Translations under genes and position numbers: made by a program | Notes under the pieces: model-generated | What the model was told of the DNA's origin: nothing | The model's input: only the letters and a program-made list of their open reading frames with translations | Databases searched by the model: none | In this document: positions 20,129-27,691 of the stretch, in pieces | How the letters are laid out: each line of letters begins with the position of its first letter | How positions within the stretch are numbered: position 1 is the first letter of the stretch | NCBI GenBank assembly: GCA_024364805.1 | Contig: CM044523.1 | Location: forward strand, 32,352,428 to 32,380,149 | Direction of reading: 5' to 3' | DNA from: Euprymna scolopes | Taxonomy: Eukaryota > Mollusca > Cephalopoda > Sepiida > Sepiolidae | Length of the DNA: 27,722 nucleotides

Positions 20129-20456
20129 TCCTGTATGCCGTTGTATTAGTTCATCCGTATTCTTTTCTCATTCTTTCAATTACAATATGTTATTATTCAA
20201 AATGTAAATTACTACACTAGTAAGAGTAGGAGTTCGAACCAGTGCGGCTATTAGTCCATTGGAAATTAAGTTCAACTCCTTCACTATTCGGCCATTGCGC
20301 TTCCTGTATGCCGTCGTATTATATTCATTCTTATTCTTTTTCGTATTTTTTCAATTACAATGATATTTTATTATTCGAAACGTAAATTGCTACATTGGTA
20401 CGAGTATAGTTCCAACCCACGCGCACACAAGACTATTGGACTTTAAGTACAAGCCT

Positions 20457-20909
20457 TTTTTCGGGAGCTAGATTTTCCACACATTAGAACCCGACCGGGT
20501 TATCTGTACTGTCACCTAACAATTTAATAAACAAAAAGATATTGTAAAACTTGAATTAAACGTGAAAATACTATTTAAAAAAATAGATCGGTAACATAAG
20601 TGCATAAGCGCCGCTTTATTTTAAATATTTATGTTCCAAAGGACTGTTTAAATAAATACACAATGATTTAAATTTTAAGTGTTGTGTAATTATTTTCTCA
20701 GCGTTCGGCTCGGCTTTCACCAGCGCATGACATCAGCAGCCGGATAAAGCCGAGCGTTGCCGACGAAATAATAACAGCGCTTTGTGAAAGTAAAAGTGAA
20801 GTAAAAGTTTAAATGTAGAAACATCAACAGAAAAAAAAACAGAAAAAAATTAAAAAAACAAAAAAACAACGTTCATTTGTATTTCTTATTAAATGTTTGT
20901 AGAGAATGT
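20457..20909. other. Gene-free stretch right of the array
   Basis: The array ends abruptly at about 20456 inside a tRNA-like unit. A CpG-rich patch at 20700-20770 has a 10-bp inverted repeat, GCTCGGCTTT (about 20708-20717) and AAAGCCGAGC (about 20746-20755). No gene seen. A-rich runs lie at 20825-20870. Confidence 0.5.
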
Positions 20910-21215
20910 CATTTTTTTGTCAACTAAAAAATTTTTTGCAATAAATAACAGTAACTTCGTTAATTTTTACGCCTTGTTCCAGCGTACTATAAACATCCCA
21001 ACCTCTCCATGTTACAAACGGTTTTCGGAATAAACACCTCCCTACCTCCCCATGTGTAGAACAGCTTTCGAGGTTTGAGGGTGTTTAATCCGAAAGCCGT
21101 TTTTAACTTGGGGATGTTAGTGTATTTATAATGCGCTGGGGCAAGTCGTAAAAATTAACCAGCAACTTTCTTGTTAAAGTATTTTTTTATAGTTCAGAAA
21201 AAGTGAAACAAACTT
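20910..21215. mobile_element. Foldback (long inverted repeat) element
   Basis: Left arm about 20910-21042 and right arm about 21079-21215 are imperfect inverted copies. Landmarks on the left are GTTAATTTTTACGCCTTG, CCAGCGTACTATAAACATCC and AACGGTTTTCGGAATAAACA. They reappear reversed on the right as CAAGTCGTAAAAATTAAC, GGGATGTTAGTGTATTTATA and GTGTTTAATCCGAAAGCCGT. Inside, a related segment of the left arm (ACCTCTCCATGTTACAAACG) recurs at about 21036-21065 (ACCTCCCCATGTGTAGAACA), so the left side also holds a short direct duplication. No protein frame. It is probably a MITE-like element that can form a long hairpin; no target duplication was found. Confidence 0.7.
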
Positions 21216-21261
21216 TTTTGTGTATTTTTTAAAAGTATTTACGTAAACAACACACAATACT

Positions 21262-21312
<51 letters not shown>

Positions 21313-21320
21313 ATATAATT
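21262..21320. repeat. (TA)n microsatellite
   Basis: TA run of about 45 bases, interrupted by GTATGTA near its right end. Confidence 0.95.
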
Positions 21321-21339
21321 ATAAAATTAAAATGACCTT

Positions 21340-21440
21340 GTAGCGAGTGATGCAACCCACTTTCCGGTTTACGACATCCGGTTGCGCATGCGCGCATAAA
21401 CATTAACCCATAACAACGTAAACAAATAAACACAAATCAC
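21340..21440. promoter_or_regulatory. CpG-containing patch with NRF-1 site and ETS-like words
   Basis: TGCGCATGCGCG (21383-21394) is a full match to the palindromic NRF-1 consensus. TTTCCGG (about 21360-21367) and ATCCGG (about 21375-21380) resemble ETS sites. Such NRF-1 plus ETS clusters are typical of TATA-less housekeeping promoters in animals. No convincing first codon or exon was found on either side, so the gene served, if any, is unknown. Confidence 0.35.
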
Positions 21441-21627
21441 TTCTTTTGCAGATTTGAACCTGCCCACTGAAATATTAACGTTATTATTTCGAAATTATTA
21501 TTTAACATGGAAAGAGTAAGAGTGTTTTGCAACTATTCTTTATTACAACTATACTGTCGCTATTTTCTTACAACTAAACAACTTTAACCCGTTTACAAAA
21601 AATAAGAACAATTGCAGTAAAACCAAG

Positions 21628-21664
<37 letters not shown>

Positions 21665-22218
21665 TCTATCTGTCCCTTTTCCTTCCTTCCTTCTTTTTTT
21701 ATTTTTGTTTACATTTCTAGATACAAAATAGTTGTGTGAGAACGGTGAACTTGTTGACACATTTATTTATTTTTATATTTATGTTTTATTTTATTTTATT
21801 TATTTAGGTTTTATTTTTTTGCGTCAGGTTTTATTAATTATTTCTTTTTAAATTTTAAATTTCTATAACTTGATTGAATGATTCCTATATGGGTTTTTCA
21901 TTCTTATATTTCTCATCGGTAGGTTCATGTGCGTTTTTGCTGCTAAATGACTTTCGTCGGCGTTCGATTCGTAGGAAAATAAATGTTTGATTTTCGATTT
22001 TTGAGCGATTATTCGAAAAATAAGTAACTTTACACGAAAGTAGGATTTTATTTAATGTTTGACTGATCTGTCCGTGATTTTTCATTTCAATATACTTTCA
22101 TAGAAGTGTTTCTGTTATGCCCAAAATAAAACTTTTTTCTTTACGTCACAAGTGTCACGCTCATACATGAATTCCATAGCTCATATAACATACTGACCCA
22201 ACGGGTCACGAGTAGTCT
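21441..22218. other. Low-complexity gene-free stretch
   Basis: It holds an (ACT)n run (about 21629-21663), a CT-rich tract (21664-21700) and TTTA-rich sequence (21760-21850). A minus-strand open frame at 21885-22085 shows no known domain. Nothing else recognised. Confidence 0.6.
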
Positions 22219-22220
22219 AG

Positions 22221-22300
<80 letters not shown>
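22219..22300. repeat. (TA)n microsatellite
   Basis: TA run of about 80 bases with single interruptions (GTA at about 22236 and TTA at about 22251). Confidence 0.95.
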
Positions 22301-22302
<2 letters not shown>

Positions 22303-22469
22303 CCGAATCCTGGCGAATAGGGTTTTTTTTTTATTTTGTTATGCCAAGGATAAACATTTTTCTCGGGAGGATGTATTTTAGTCGAAGGAGGGTTTTAGTC
22401 GCGGTTGTATCCACCGATCGAATTGTTTCTTTCTTTTTTCTCTCTTCCAATTGCTATCGGAATTCTCGT

Positions 22470-22640
22470 CTGATGCTCGGCACGCGCGTACGCGAGTCGA
22501 ATTGACACTCAACGCGCGGCATTGTGATTGGCTGGTTACAATATTACATAAAGCAGCAGCTAAACCCGAGCTGTGGACGTTATGTTCCAGAGAAATCCGA
22601 GTCGAACGCTGAGTTACCTCAGGTTCATTATATGCATCAG
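22470..22640 (+). promoter_or_regulatory. CpG-rich patch with inverted CCAAT box and TATA-like word
   Basis: CACGCGCGTACGCGAGTCGA (22481-22500) and AACGCGCGGC (22511-22520) are CpG-dense. They are followed by GATTGGCTGG (inverted CCAAT, 22526-22535) and ATATTACATAAAG (22541-22553). The arrangement resembles the promoter of the Penelope-like terminal region at 1.48-1.56 kb, but no hammerhead core follows. The next AT-rich stretch to 22940 has no recognised gene. This is a weak promoter call. Confidence 0.3.
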
Positions 22641-22948
22641 TACAAATTATTTTATTTTTAGTTATGTTTTATTTCTTGAATTTAACAATTTCTGTTTTAC
22701 TCTTTTAAAGATTGTTAAAAAGGGTTGTTTTATACGCACGTGAGCTCAGAATCATTATTTTTCGTCATTTCAAAATAGTCGACCGAAAAGAAACGATGTC
22801 GAATAATTTTTTTTTTCAATATGGTAATATTTTGTACTTTTTAATATTTAAAAACACAGTTAGATTAGATAAAATCACTGTTGCAAAATATGATAGAAAA
22901 CGGGCCTGTAGTTTTCTAGTTTTTTAAGCCGAACAAACCAGACGTTTC

Positions 22949-23071
<123 letters not shown>

Positions 23072-23074
23072 ATT

Positions 23075-23188
23075 TTATTTAGACTATCGTGCGTAAGTTT
23101 TAAATTGTATTTTTTATTATATCAGAATTAAATTAGAATTTTATTTGGTCCGTCAGTTTTAAATTGTATTTTAATTGCTTTGTAAGTC
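23075..23188. repeat. 37-bp satellite, left block
   Basis: Degenerate units of the same type as the block at 25.6-26.7 kb, with words such as CTATCGTGCGTAAGTTTTAA, TTTGGTCCGTCAGTTTTAAA and TTGTATTTT. The block stops where LINE sequence begins near 23189. Confidence 0.65.
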
Positions 23189-23563
23189 ATAAGTATATGT
23201 CCCCCTCACTAAACATTGACAAAAAACACTCGTCTCGCTGAAAACACTATCAATAATTTCCCCCCACTCTTTATCTGTGCCTAAACCAAAAGGTAGATTC
23301 TTTGAACGAAGCTTCTTTCTTAGAACTTCACACTTGTGGAACTCTGCGGCGTTTTCTGTTTTCCAGCTGACTAAAATATGGCCGTCTTCAAGTCCAATGT
23401 AAACAAGTTCTTGATGAGCCGTTCCCCTTAAGAAATCCAAATTTTTCTAAATTTACACTTCTAACGATTACTATGATATTGTGTTTTTGACCACTGTACA
23501 CTCGTTAACCCTTATCCTCAAGTGGCCACTGGGCCTTGATAAGTGGTGATTCCCCTGTAAAAA
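23189..23563 (+). mobile_element. LINE 3' end, copy A
   Basis: The plus strand encodes SFLRTSHLWNSAAFSVF (about 23312-23362), matching the FFPRTxRLWNSLPxxVFP block near the C-terminus of CR1/jockey-type LINEs, followed by a short tail. A 3' UTR ends GGCCTTGATAAGTGGTGATT and an A-rich tail (about 23558-23572). It is homologous to copy B at 24.64-25.09 kb and sits within the 37-bp satellite. A minus-strand open frame over the same bases is a shadow. Confidence 0.65.
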
Positions 23564-23940
23564 AAATAAAATCTGTTCTTTCAGCATTAAAGCAAAATAT
23601 AATTTTTAGATCTCACTGTTTTAAATTTAAAATAGAATTTTATTTGATCTGTCAGTATTAAATTTAAAATTTTTATTTATTTAATCTATGATGCTTCCAT
23701 CGGAAATAGAAATTCTTTAAGTTTACTTTGTACTTGTTTGAAATAGTATTTTCATCTGTCTGTTGTTTAAAATGTGTCAAGTTTAAGTTTAATTTCTTTT
23801 TCAGTCTCATGCTTAAAGTTGCAAATTAAACGCATTTTTAAATTCGTTCACGCATCTCTAGAAAACATACTTCTGATTAAAACAACATTTTATCGAATCT
23901 GTTTATATTGAGTTTAAAAACAAAACCTGCACAATAGTTA
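23564..23940. repeat. 37-bp satellite, middle block (degenerate)
   Basis: Satellite-like words resume after the LINE tail: TTTATTTGATCTGTCAGTAT (about 23640-23659), TTAAATTTAAAATTTTTATT and TTAATCTATGATGCTTCC. Units are too diverged to count. Confidence 0.55.
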
Positions 23941-24119
23941 GATGGTGTATTGTTGCACAGCCGGTCTGGAGCTCGTAACAGTATTCTTTTCCTACCCTGA
24001 CAGCGTACAAAACCAACTTCGAAATCTAGTGGACAAAGACCTTTCGACTAATAACAGCTCCATCGCTTCCCATCAACTTAAACTCCCCACTATTTACTTA
24101 CAGACGATCTCCAGCTCGT

Positions 24120-24236
24120 ATGTACGGTCCAATAACGTTGACACACCGGTTCCCGCTGGATCACCGAAGTTAAGCAACGTTCAGCCTGGTTAGTACTAAA
24201 TGGGTAACCATTTATGACTTCCAGATGCTGTATGTG
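24120..24236 (+). pseudogene. 5S rRNA-like sequence
   Basis: About 117 bases resemble eukaryotic 5S rRNA almost end to end. Matches include GTACGG at the 5' side, ACGTTGACACACCGGTTC, GATCACCGAAGTTAAGCAAC (the internal promoter A-box region) and GCCTGGTTAGTACT. They continue with AAATGGGTAACC (the C-box region, usually GGATGGGTGACC) and CCAGATGCTGTA at the 3' side. Differences in the terminal stem and C box suggest a pseudogene, or the head of a 5S-derived SINE. What follows does not look like a short SINE body, but LINE sequence ending about 850 bp downstream lies on the same strand. Confidence 0.85.
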
Positions 24237-24639
24237 CTCTCCGCTTATCTCGGCATTGTTTCCAGTCATCCTGGTCTTCTCCTTGCCACAGGGCCCAAGC
24301 AGTGTCGATTCAGGAGAGGTATGGTTATTGATTGCGCGAACCTTGCCTCACAATTACACGCGCAACTGCTCCTACAGGAGTATCCTTTGTCTTTCGAGAC
24401 TGGAGGCATCGATCAATCGATCGCCAGCTCGTAATCTGAACCTCTTTTCGGACCATTCGTTTTGCTCAAAGGTGCTGACATCGGGCACTGTTCTGTTTAT
24501 ATTGTTTTAAGATAATTCAAATCGACGCCCCTCTTCGCAAACCGTGTCCTTTGCCTTGCCCTAGGAAGGATTTGTTAACAGCAAATCCTAAAACCGTTGT
24601 GTAAATATGAGCTAAGCCCTGGGCCCCATACACATCCCC
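24237..24639. other. Unassigned sequence between the 5S-like part and the LINE tail
   Basis: GC-richer than its surroundings, with no recognised domain in any frame. AGCTCGTA occurs three times around the 5S-like sequence (about 23969, 24114 and 24426), which may mark a small local repeat. It could be diverged LINE sequence, but I could not show that. Confidence 0.4.
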
Positions 24640-25090
24640 TCGGCGTTTTAAAACAAGAATAGACTCACTACTTCCTCTTTCGCACAGAAAAGATTTTGCG
24701 GGTCTATTTCTGCTCTATCGTTACTTTATGCTCGACTGAGCATCAATCTATGATCCCTCCCTGTGAAACGTTAGCAACAAATACTCGTCTGACTGCAACA
24801 ACTGTCAATAATTTCCCTCATTCTTTATGTGGACTTGAAATCAAACGAAAATTCCATGAGCAGAGTTTCTTTCCTAAAACTGTCCGTCTGTGAAACAAAA
24901 TATCATGAACTGCTTCCCGGCTCTATGAGCGTTTTCAGATCTGATGTGAATAAAATCCTGTTGACTCGCTCTCTTAAATAATCCAACTCTATCCAAGTTC
25001 CACCATTACGGATCATGTTGTTTCACTTTCTATCTAACGTTTCACCATCCAGGCCTTGATAAGCAATGACCCTTCAAGTAAAAAAAAATG
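24640..25090 (+). mobile_element. LINE 3' end, copy B
   Basis: The plus strand reads LLPLSHRKDFAGLFLLYRYF (about 24675-24735), which fits the EPLAHRRNVASLSLFYRYY block of CR1/jockey-type LINEs. QSFFPKTVRL follows (about 24862-24891), matching FFPRTxRLWNSLP. The 3' UTR ends GGCCTTGATAAGCAATGACC with an A9 tail (about 25080-25088), matching copy A at 23.2-23.56 kb. In-frame stops are present. Both copies point the same way and interrupt the same satellite. Confidence 0.7.
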
Positions 25091-25129
25091 TGTTATTTAA
25101 TCAATTGGAATTCATTATTGAGATGAGTA

Positions 25130-25612
25130 TTATTTATTCATTTATTTATTGCGGATTATTATCCTAATCTTTTAATTGTTGTTTCATGGCGTTTCGGTCG
25201 ATTATTACTCTGGCCTTCGTCAGATGGCAACCGTGATGGGATAGGAACTCCGAATCTCCTAACTGCATCCTCAGTAATTACTGCCTCCCATTGTTGTCGT
25301 CTCACCACGTTTTGGCCAAGTAAGGCCTGTTGCGCAGTAGATAGAGACGTTGAATCTCGACGGTTTCAAATGGGCATTGTCTGAAGATAGCGGTTTCAAT
25401 CCTACCCAAAACCGACCAGAGGCTTAGTTGGTCAAAACTTGGTGAGACGACAACAACTATGGAAGGCAGTGATTGCTGATGATGCAGTTAGAAGATTGGG
25501 AGTTTCTATCCCGTCGCGGTTACCACCTGACGAAGACCAGGGGAATAGCTTGGTCGAAACGTCGTGAAACAACAACTAAAAGGATAATAGTCCGCAATAA
25601 ATAAATGAATAA
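25130..25612. mobile_element. Inverted-repeat element with hammerhead-like core in each arm
   Basis: The left arm (25130-25328) and right arm (25419-25612) are inverted copies of about 195 bp around a 90-bp centre. Shared landmarks are GCAATAAATAAATGAATAA (outer end), GTGAGACGACAACAA and GATGCAGTTAGAAGATTGGG. Each arm carries CTGACGA, then a hairpin, then GAAACG (25527-25561 on plus, 25190-25223 on minus). No protein frame; the element is nonautonomous. The outer AATAAATAAATGA ends and the CTGACGA...GAAACG core suggest a link to Penelope-like element termini. No target duplication was found. The 37-bp satellite resumes directly on its right. Confidence 0.75.
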
Positions 25613-25614
25613 AA

Positions 25615-26750
25615 AAATGTATTTTTGGTCTGTCATGTAAAAATTAAAAATAATATTTTTTACACACGGCCACTTATGTTTAGAACGAGCCGTGCTGTCT
25701 GTCGTCAATGTATTCGTGGATAGATGAAAAATAGAACTTTCTCTGGTTTGGAAAGCTCACATTTATAATGATACTTCTTTTGGCTGTCAGTCGAAAGTTT
25801 GAAATTGTATTTTATTTGGTCTGTCACGATTAAATTGTAAATAGTATTTCTTTGACGTATCTGGGTAACGTTTCAGGTTACATTTTTTTTTCAATCTATA
25901 AAGCTTAAGTTAAAATTGTTATTTTTTGTTTGTCAAGCTCCGTTGATCTAAAAAGCTTAAGTTTTAAATTACATTTTCGTTTGTCTATCGTGCTTAGATT
26001 TTAAATACTATTTGGTTTGAAATAGCATTTTCTTTGATCTACCAAACTTATCATTTTTGTTAGTCGGTTAGATTAAAGTTTTAAATATGTTCGTTCGTTT
26101 ATAATGCTTAAGTTTTACATTGCATTTTCTTTTAGCTATTTTAAACGTAAGCTTAGTAGACTAAGCTTACGTTTAAAATAGCTTTATTTAGTCTATAACG
26201 CATAAGTTTAAGAAAGCATTTTCGTTGGTCTGTCATGTTAAAGTTTTAAATAATATTTTCGTTGTCTGTAACGCTTAAGTTTCAAATACCATGTTCTTTG
26301 GTCTGTCAAGCTTGAGTATTAAATAACATTTTCGTAGGTTTGTCATGCTTAAGTTTCAAATATTATTTTCCTTGTCTGTCAAGCTTCAGTTTTAAATAAC
26401 ATTTTCAATGATCTGTTATGCAAAAGTTTTCAATAACATTTTCGTTAGTCTGTCATACAAAAGATTTAAATAAATTTCTGTTGGTTTGTCATGCTAAAAT
26501 TTTAAATAAATTTTCGTTATTCTGTCATGTGACAGTTTTGAATGACATCTCAGTGGGTCGTTCATGCTGAAGTTTCAAATATCAGTTCTTTGGTCTGTTA
26601 AGTTTGAATGTTAAATAACATTTTCGTCGGCTTGTCAGGCTAAAGTTTTAAATAACATTTTTGTTGGTCCGTCGTGCTAAACTTTTAAATAACATTTTCG
26701 TGGGTCTGCCATGCTTAAGTTTCAAATAGCATTTTCATTTAGGTATAGAA
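25615..26750. repeat. 37-bp satellite, main block
   Basis: Tandem units of the form GGTCTGTCATGCTTAAGTTT followed by TAAATAACATTTTCGTT (37 bp together). From about 26183 to 26745 some 15-16 units follow in register with a few changes each. From 25615 to 26130 units are more diverged, with insertions. The block is interrupted by a perfect inverted repeat at 26134-26183. No coding content. Confidence 0.9.
26134..26183. repeat. Perfect 24-bp inverted repeat
   Basis: AGCTATTTTAAACGTAAGCT and the next four bases (26134-26157) are repeated in exact reverse complement at 26160-26183, with only AG between. The arms contain satellite-like words (GCTTA, TTTAAA), so the structure arose from satellite DNA by an inverted duplication. 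Confidence 0.95.
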
Positions 26751-26787
26751 AACTGTAAATTTTGAGAGTTCATTATGCGTGGTTAAT

Positions 26788-27392
26788 CGCCCAGACGAAA
26801 CCGACGCATCTTTGGGCATCTGTTCACGCGTAACTTGCATCCAGGTAACGTACCTTCGTTATCACGCACGAACTGTATGAAGCTCTTTTTCCGCCGTTCG
26901 CTAAACGAACCAGCGTCTCTCCGAACGTGGCAATCAGCAGCAGCAGCGGCGGCAGGCCGGTGTCTCTTGGCGAAATACAAGAATAGCTCAATGCAGCACG
27001 GACGCCACCGTGGCTGCCTTTTCTTTAAATCGCAGTGGTTGTAGCAGCAACATTCGCGCAGAATAGTCCTGACAGAGACAGTGAAAGTGAGAAAAAAAAA
27101 AAAAAAGAAAAAAGAAGAAAGAAAGAGGGAAAAGTCGCGCTGAAATATCAATTCAGTCGACGGCGAAATAAAAAAGAAAACACGCACACTACTAATAATA
27201 TGACTACCGTAAAATAAATAAATAAATAAATAAATAACGTGCGTGCTCGCAGAAAAAATAAAATAAAGAAATAAAAATAAAAATACAGTGAACGCTCACA
27301 ACTCGGGTCCGTGGCTAACTCGACCAAATAACTCCTGGAGTGAGCAAACGAACTTTGTCCGGAGTGTACCACCCCGACGAACCAAGAACGTG
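26788..27392 (+). promoter_or_regulatory. CpG-rich block and candidate host 5' exon with splice donor
   Basis: About 27 CpG dinucleotides occur by eye between 26788 and 27060, far above the rest of the window, next to a CAG/CGG run (26936-26956). Further right come purine-rich and AAAT-repeat tracts (27090-27235). A less AT-rich segment follows that ends AAGAACGTG|GTAAGTCTG, a consensus splice donor with GT at 27393-27394. This is what a CpG-island promoter with a non-coding first exon on the plus strand would look like. The open frames over it are not convincing coding sequence, and the transcription start cannot be placed. Confidence 0.4.
27211..27236. repeat. (AAAT)n microsatellite
   Basis: Six AAAT repeats within the A-rich part of the candidate 5' exon region. 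Confidence 0.9.
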
Positions 27393-27691
27393 GTAAGTCT
27401 GTTTTTCGTTACGTTTTCCGTTAAATAGATGTTTATGGATAGTTCTCATTTTAAAAGAACGGTAACCCAGTGTTGTCCGGGCAGTTTGACAGGCAACAGA
27501 TCAGAAATTAAACAATTTTTAAAGAGCGTTTGTTTTTAAGAACATTTTATCGTTATGATTCAATTATTTATTCTATCGCGTTGATACATACGTACACGCA
27601 TGTCTAGCTGCATTGGTAACTATATGCAGTTCTCTGCACACATACACACGCGCGCATATATAGTTGCATTACCATTAGTAACTATATGCAG

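Larger units (their letters stand above)
14140..20456 (-). repeat. Tandem array of tRNA-Leu(UAA)-derived units, about 172-bp period
   Basis: About 28 head-to-tail units, all on the minus strand. Each has an 82-nt tRNA-like part and an AT-rich spacer of about 90 bp. The shared tRNA part has acceptor strands AGCACGA/TCGTGCT, an A box GGCCGAGTGGTTAAGG, and an anticodon arm TTGGA-CTTAAGT-TCCAA with anticodon TAA. It continues with a long variable arm GGAC-TAAT-GTCC and a B box GGTTCGAACCCC, that is a class II tRNA-Leu(UAA) without intron. Approximate unit starts: 14201, 14366, 16105, 16219, 16454, 16629, 16793, 16960, 17132, 17330, 17486, 17665, 17835, 18018, 18191, 18367, 18526, 18690, 18865, 19039, 19217, 19381, 19554, 19703, 19880, 20047, 20220 and 20398. 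A LINE interrupts the array at about 14467-16027. In the copies inspected each has several cloverleaf-breaking changes, so the array looks like a decayed tRNA gene cluster or a tRNA-derived satellite. Confidence 0.9.

Noticed and set aside
14140-20456. CRISPR-like array
   Set aside because: Regular repeats, but the repeated part is a full tRNA-Leu body of 82 nt, the spacers are themselves repeated, and the DNA is eukaryotic.
14140-20456. Working tRNA-Leu genes
   Set aside because: Units inspected in detail each have stem mismatches or a damaged T-loop; a weakly functional unit (18018-18099) cannot be fully excluded without model scoring.
21885-22085. Zinc-finger relic on the minus strand
   Set aside because: SFSSKNAH and EPTDEKYKNEKP look vaguely like C2H2 linkers, but the paired Cys and His spacing is absent.
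22470-22640. Second Penelope-like terminal region
   Set aside because: CCAAT and TATA-like words are placed similarly to those at 1.48-1.56 kb, but no CTGANGA or GAAA core follows and no nuclease domain precedes it.
23171-23440. Minus-strand open frame of 89 residues
   Set aside because: It is antisense to LINE copy A, which is recognisable on the plus strand and shares its 3' end with copy B.
26783-27187. Minus-strand open frame of 134 residues
   Set aside because: It is rich in Phe and Ala from A-rich and CAG tracts, has no known domain, and lies in a CpG-rich block better explained as a promoter or 5' exon.
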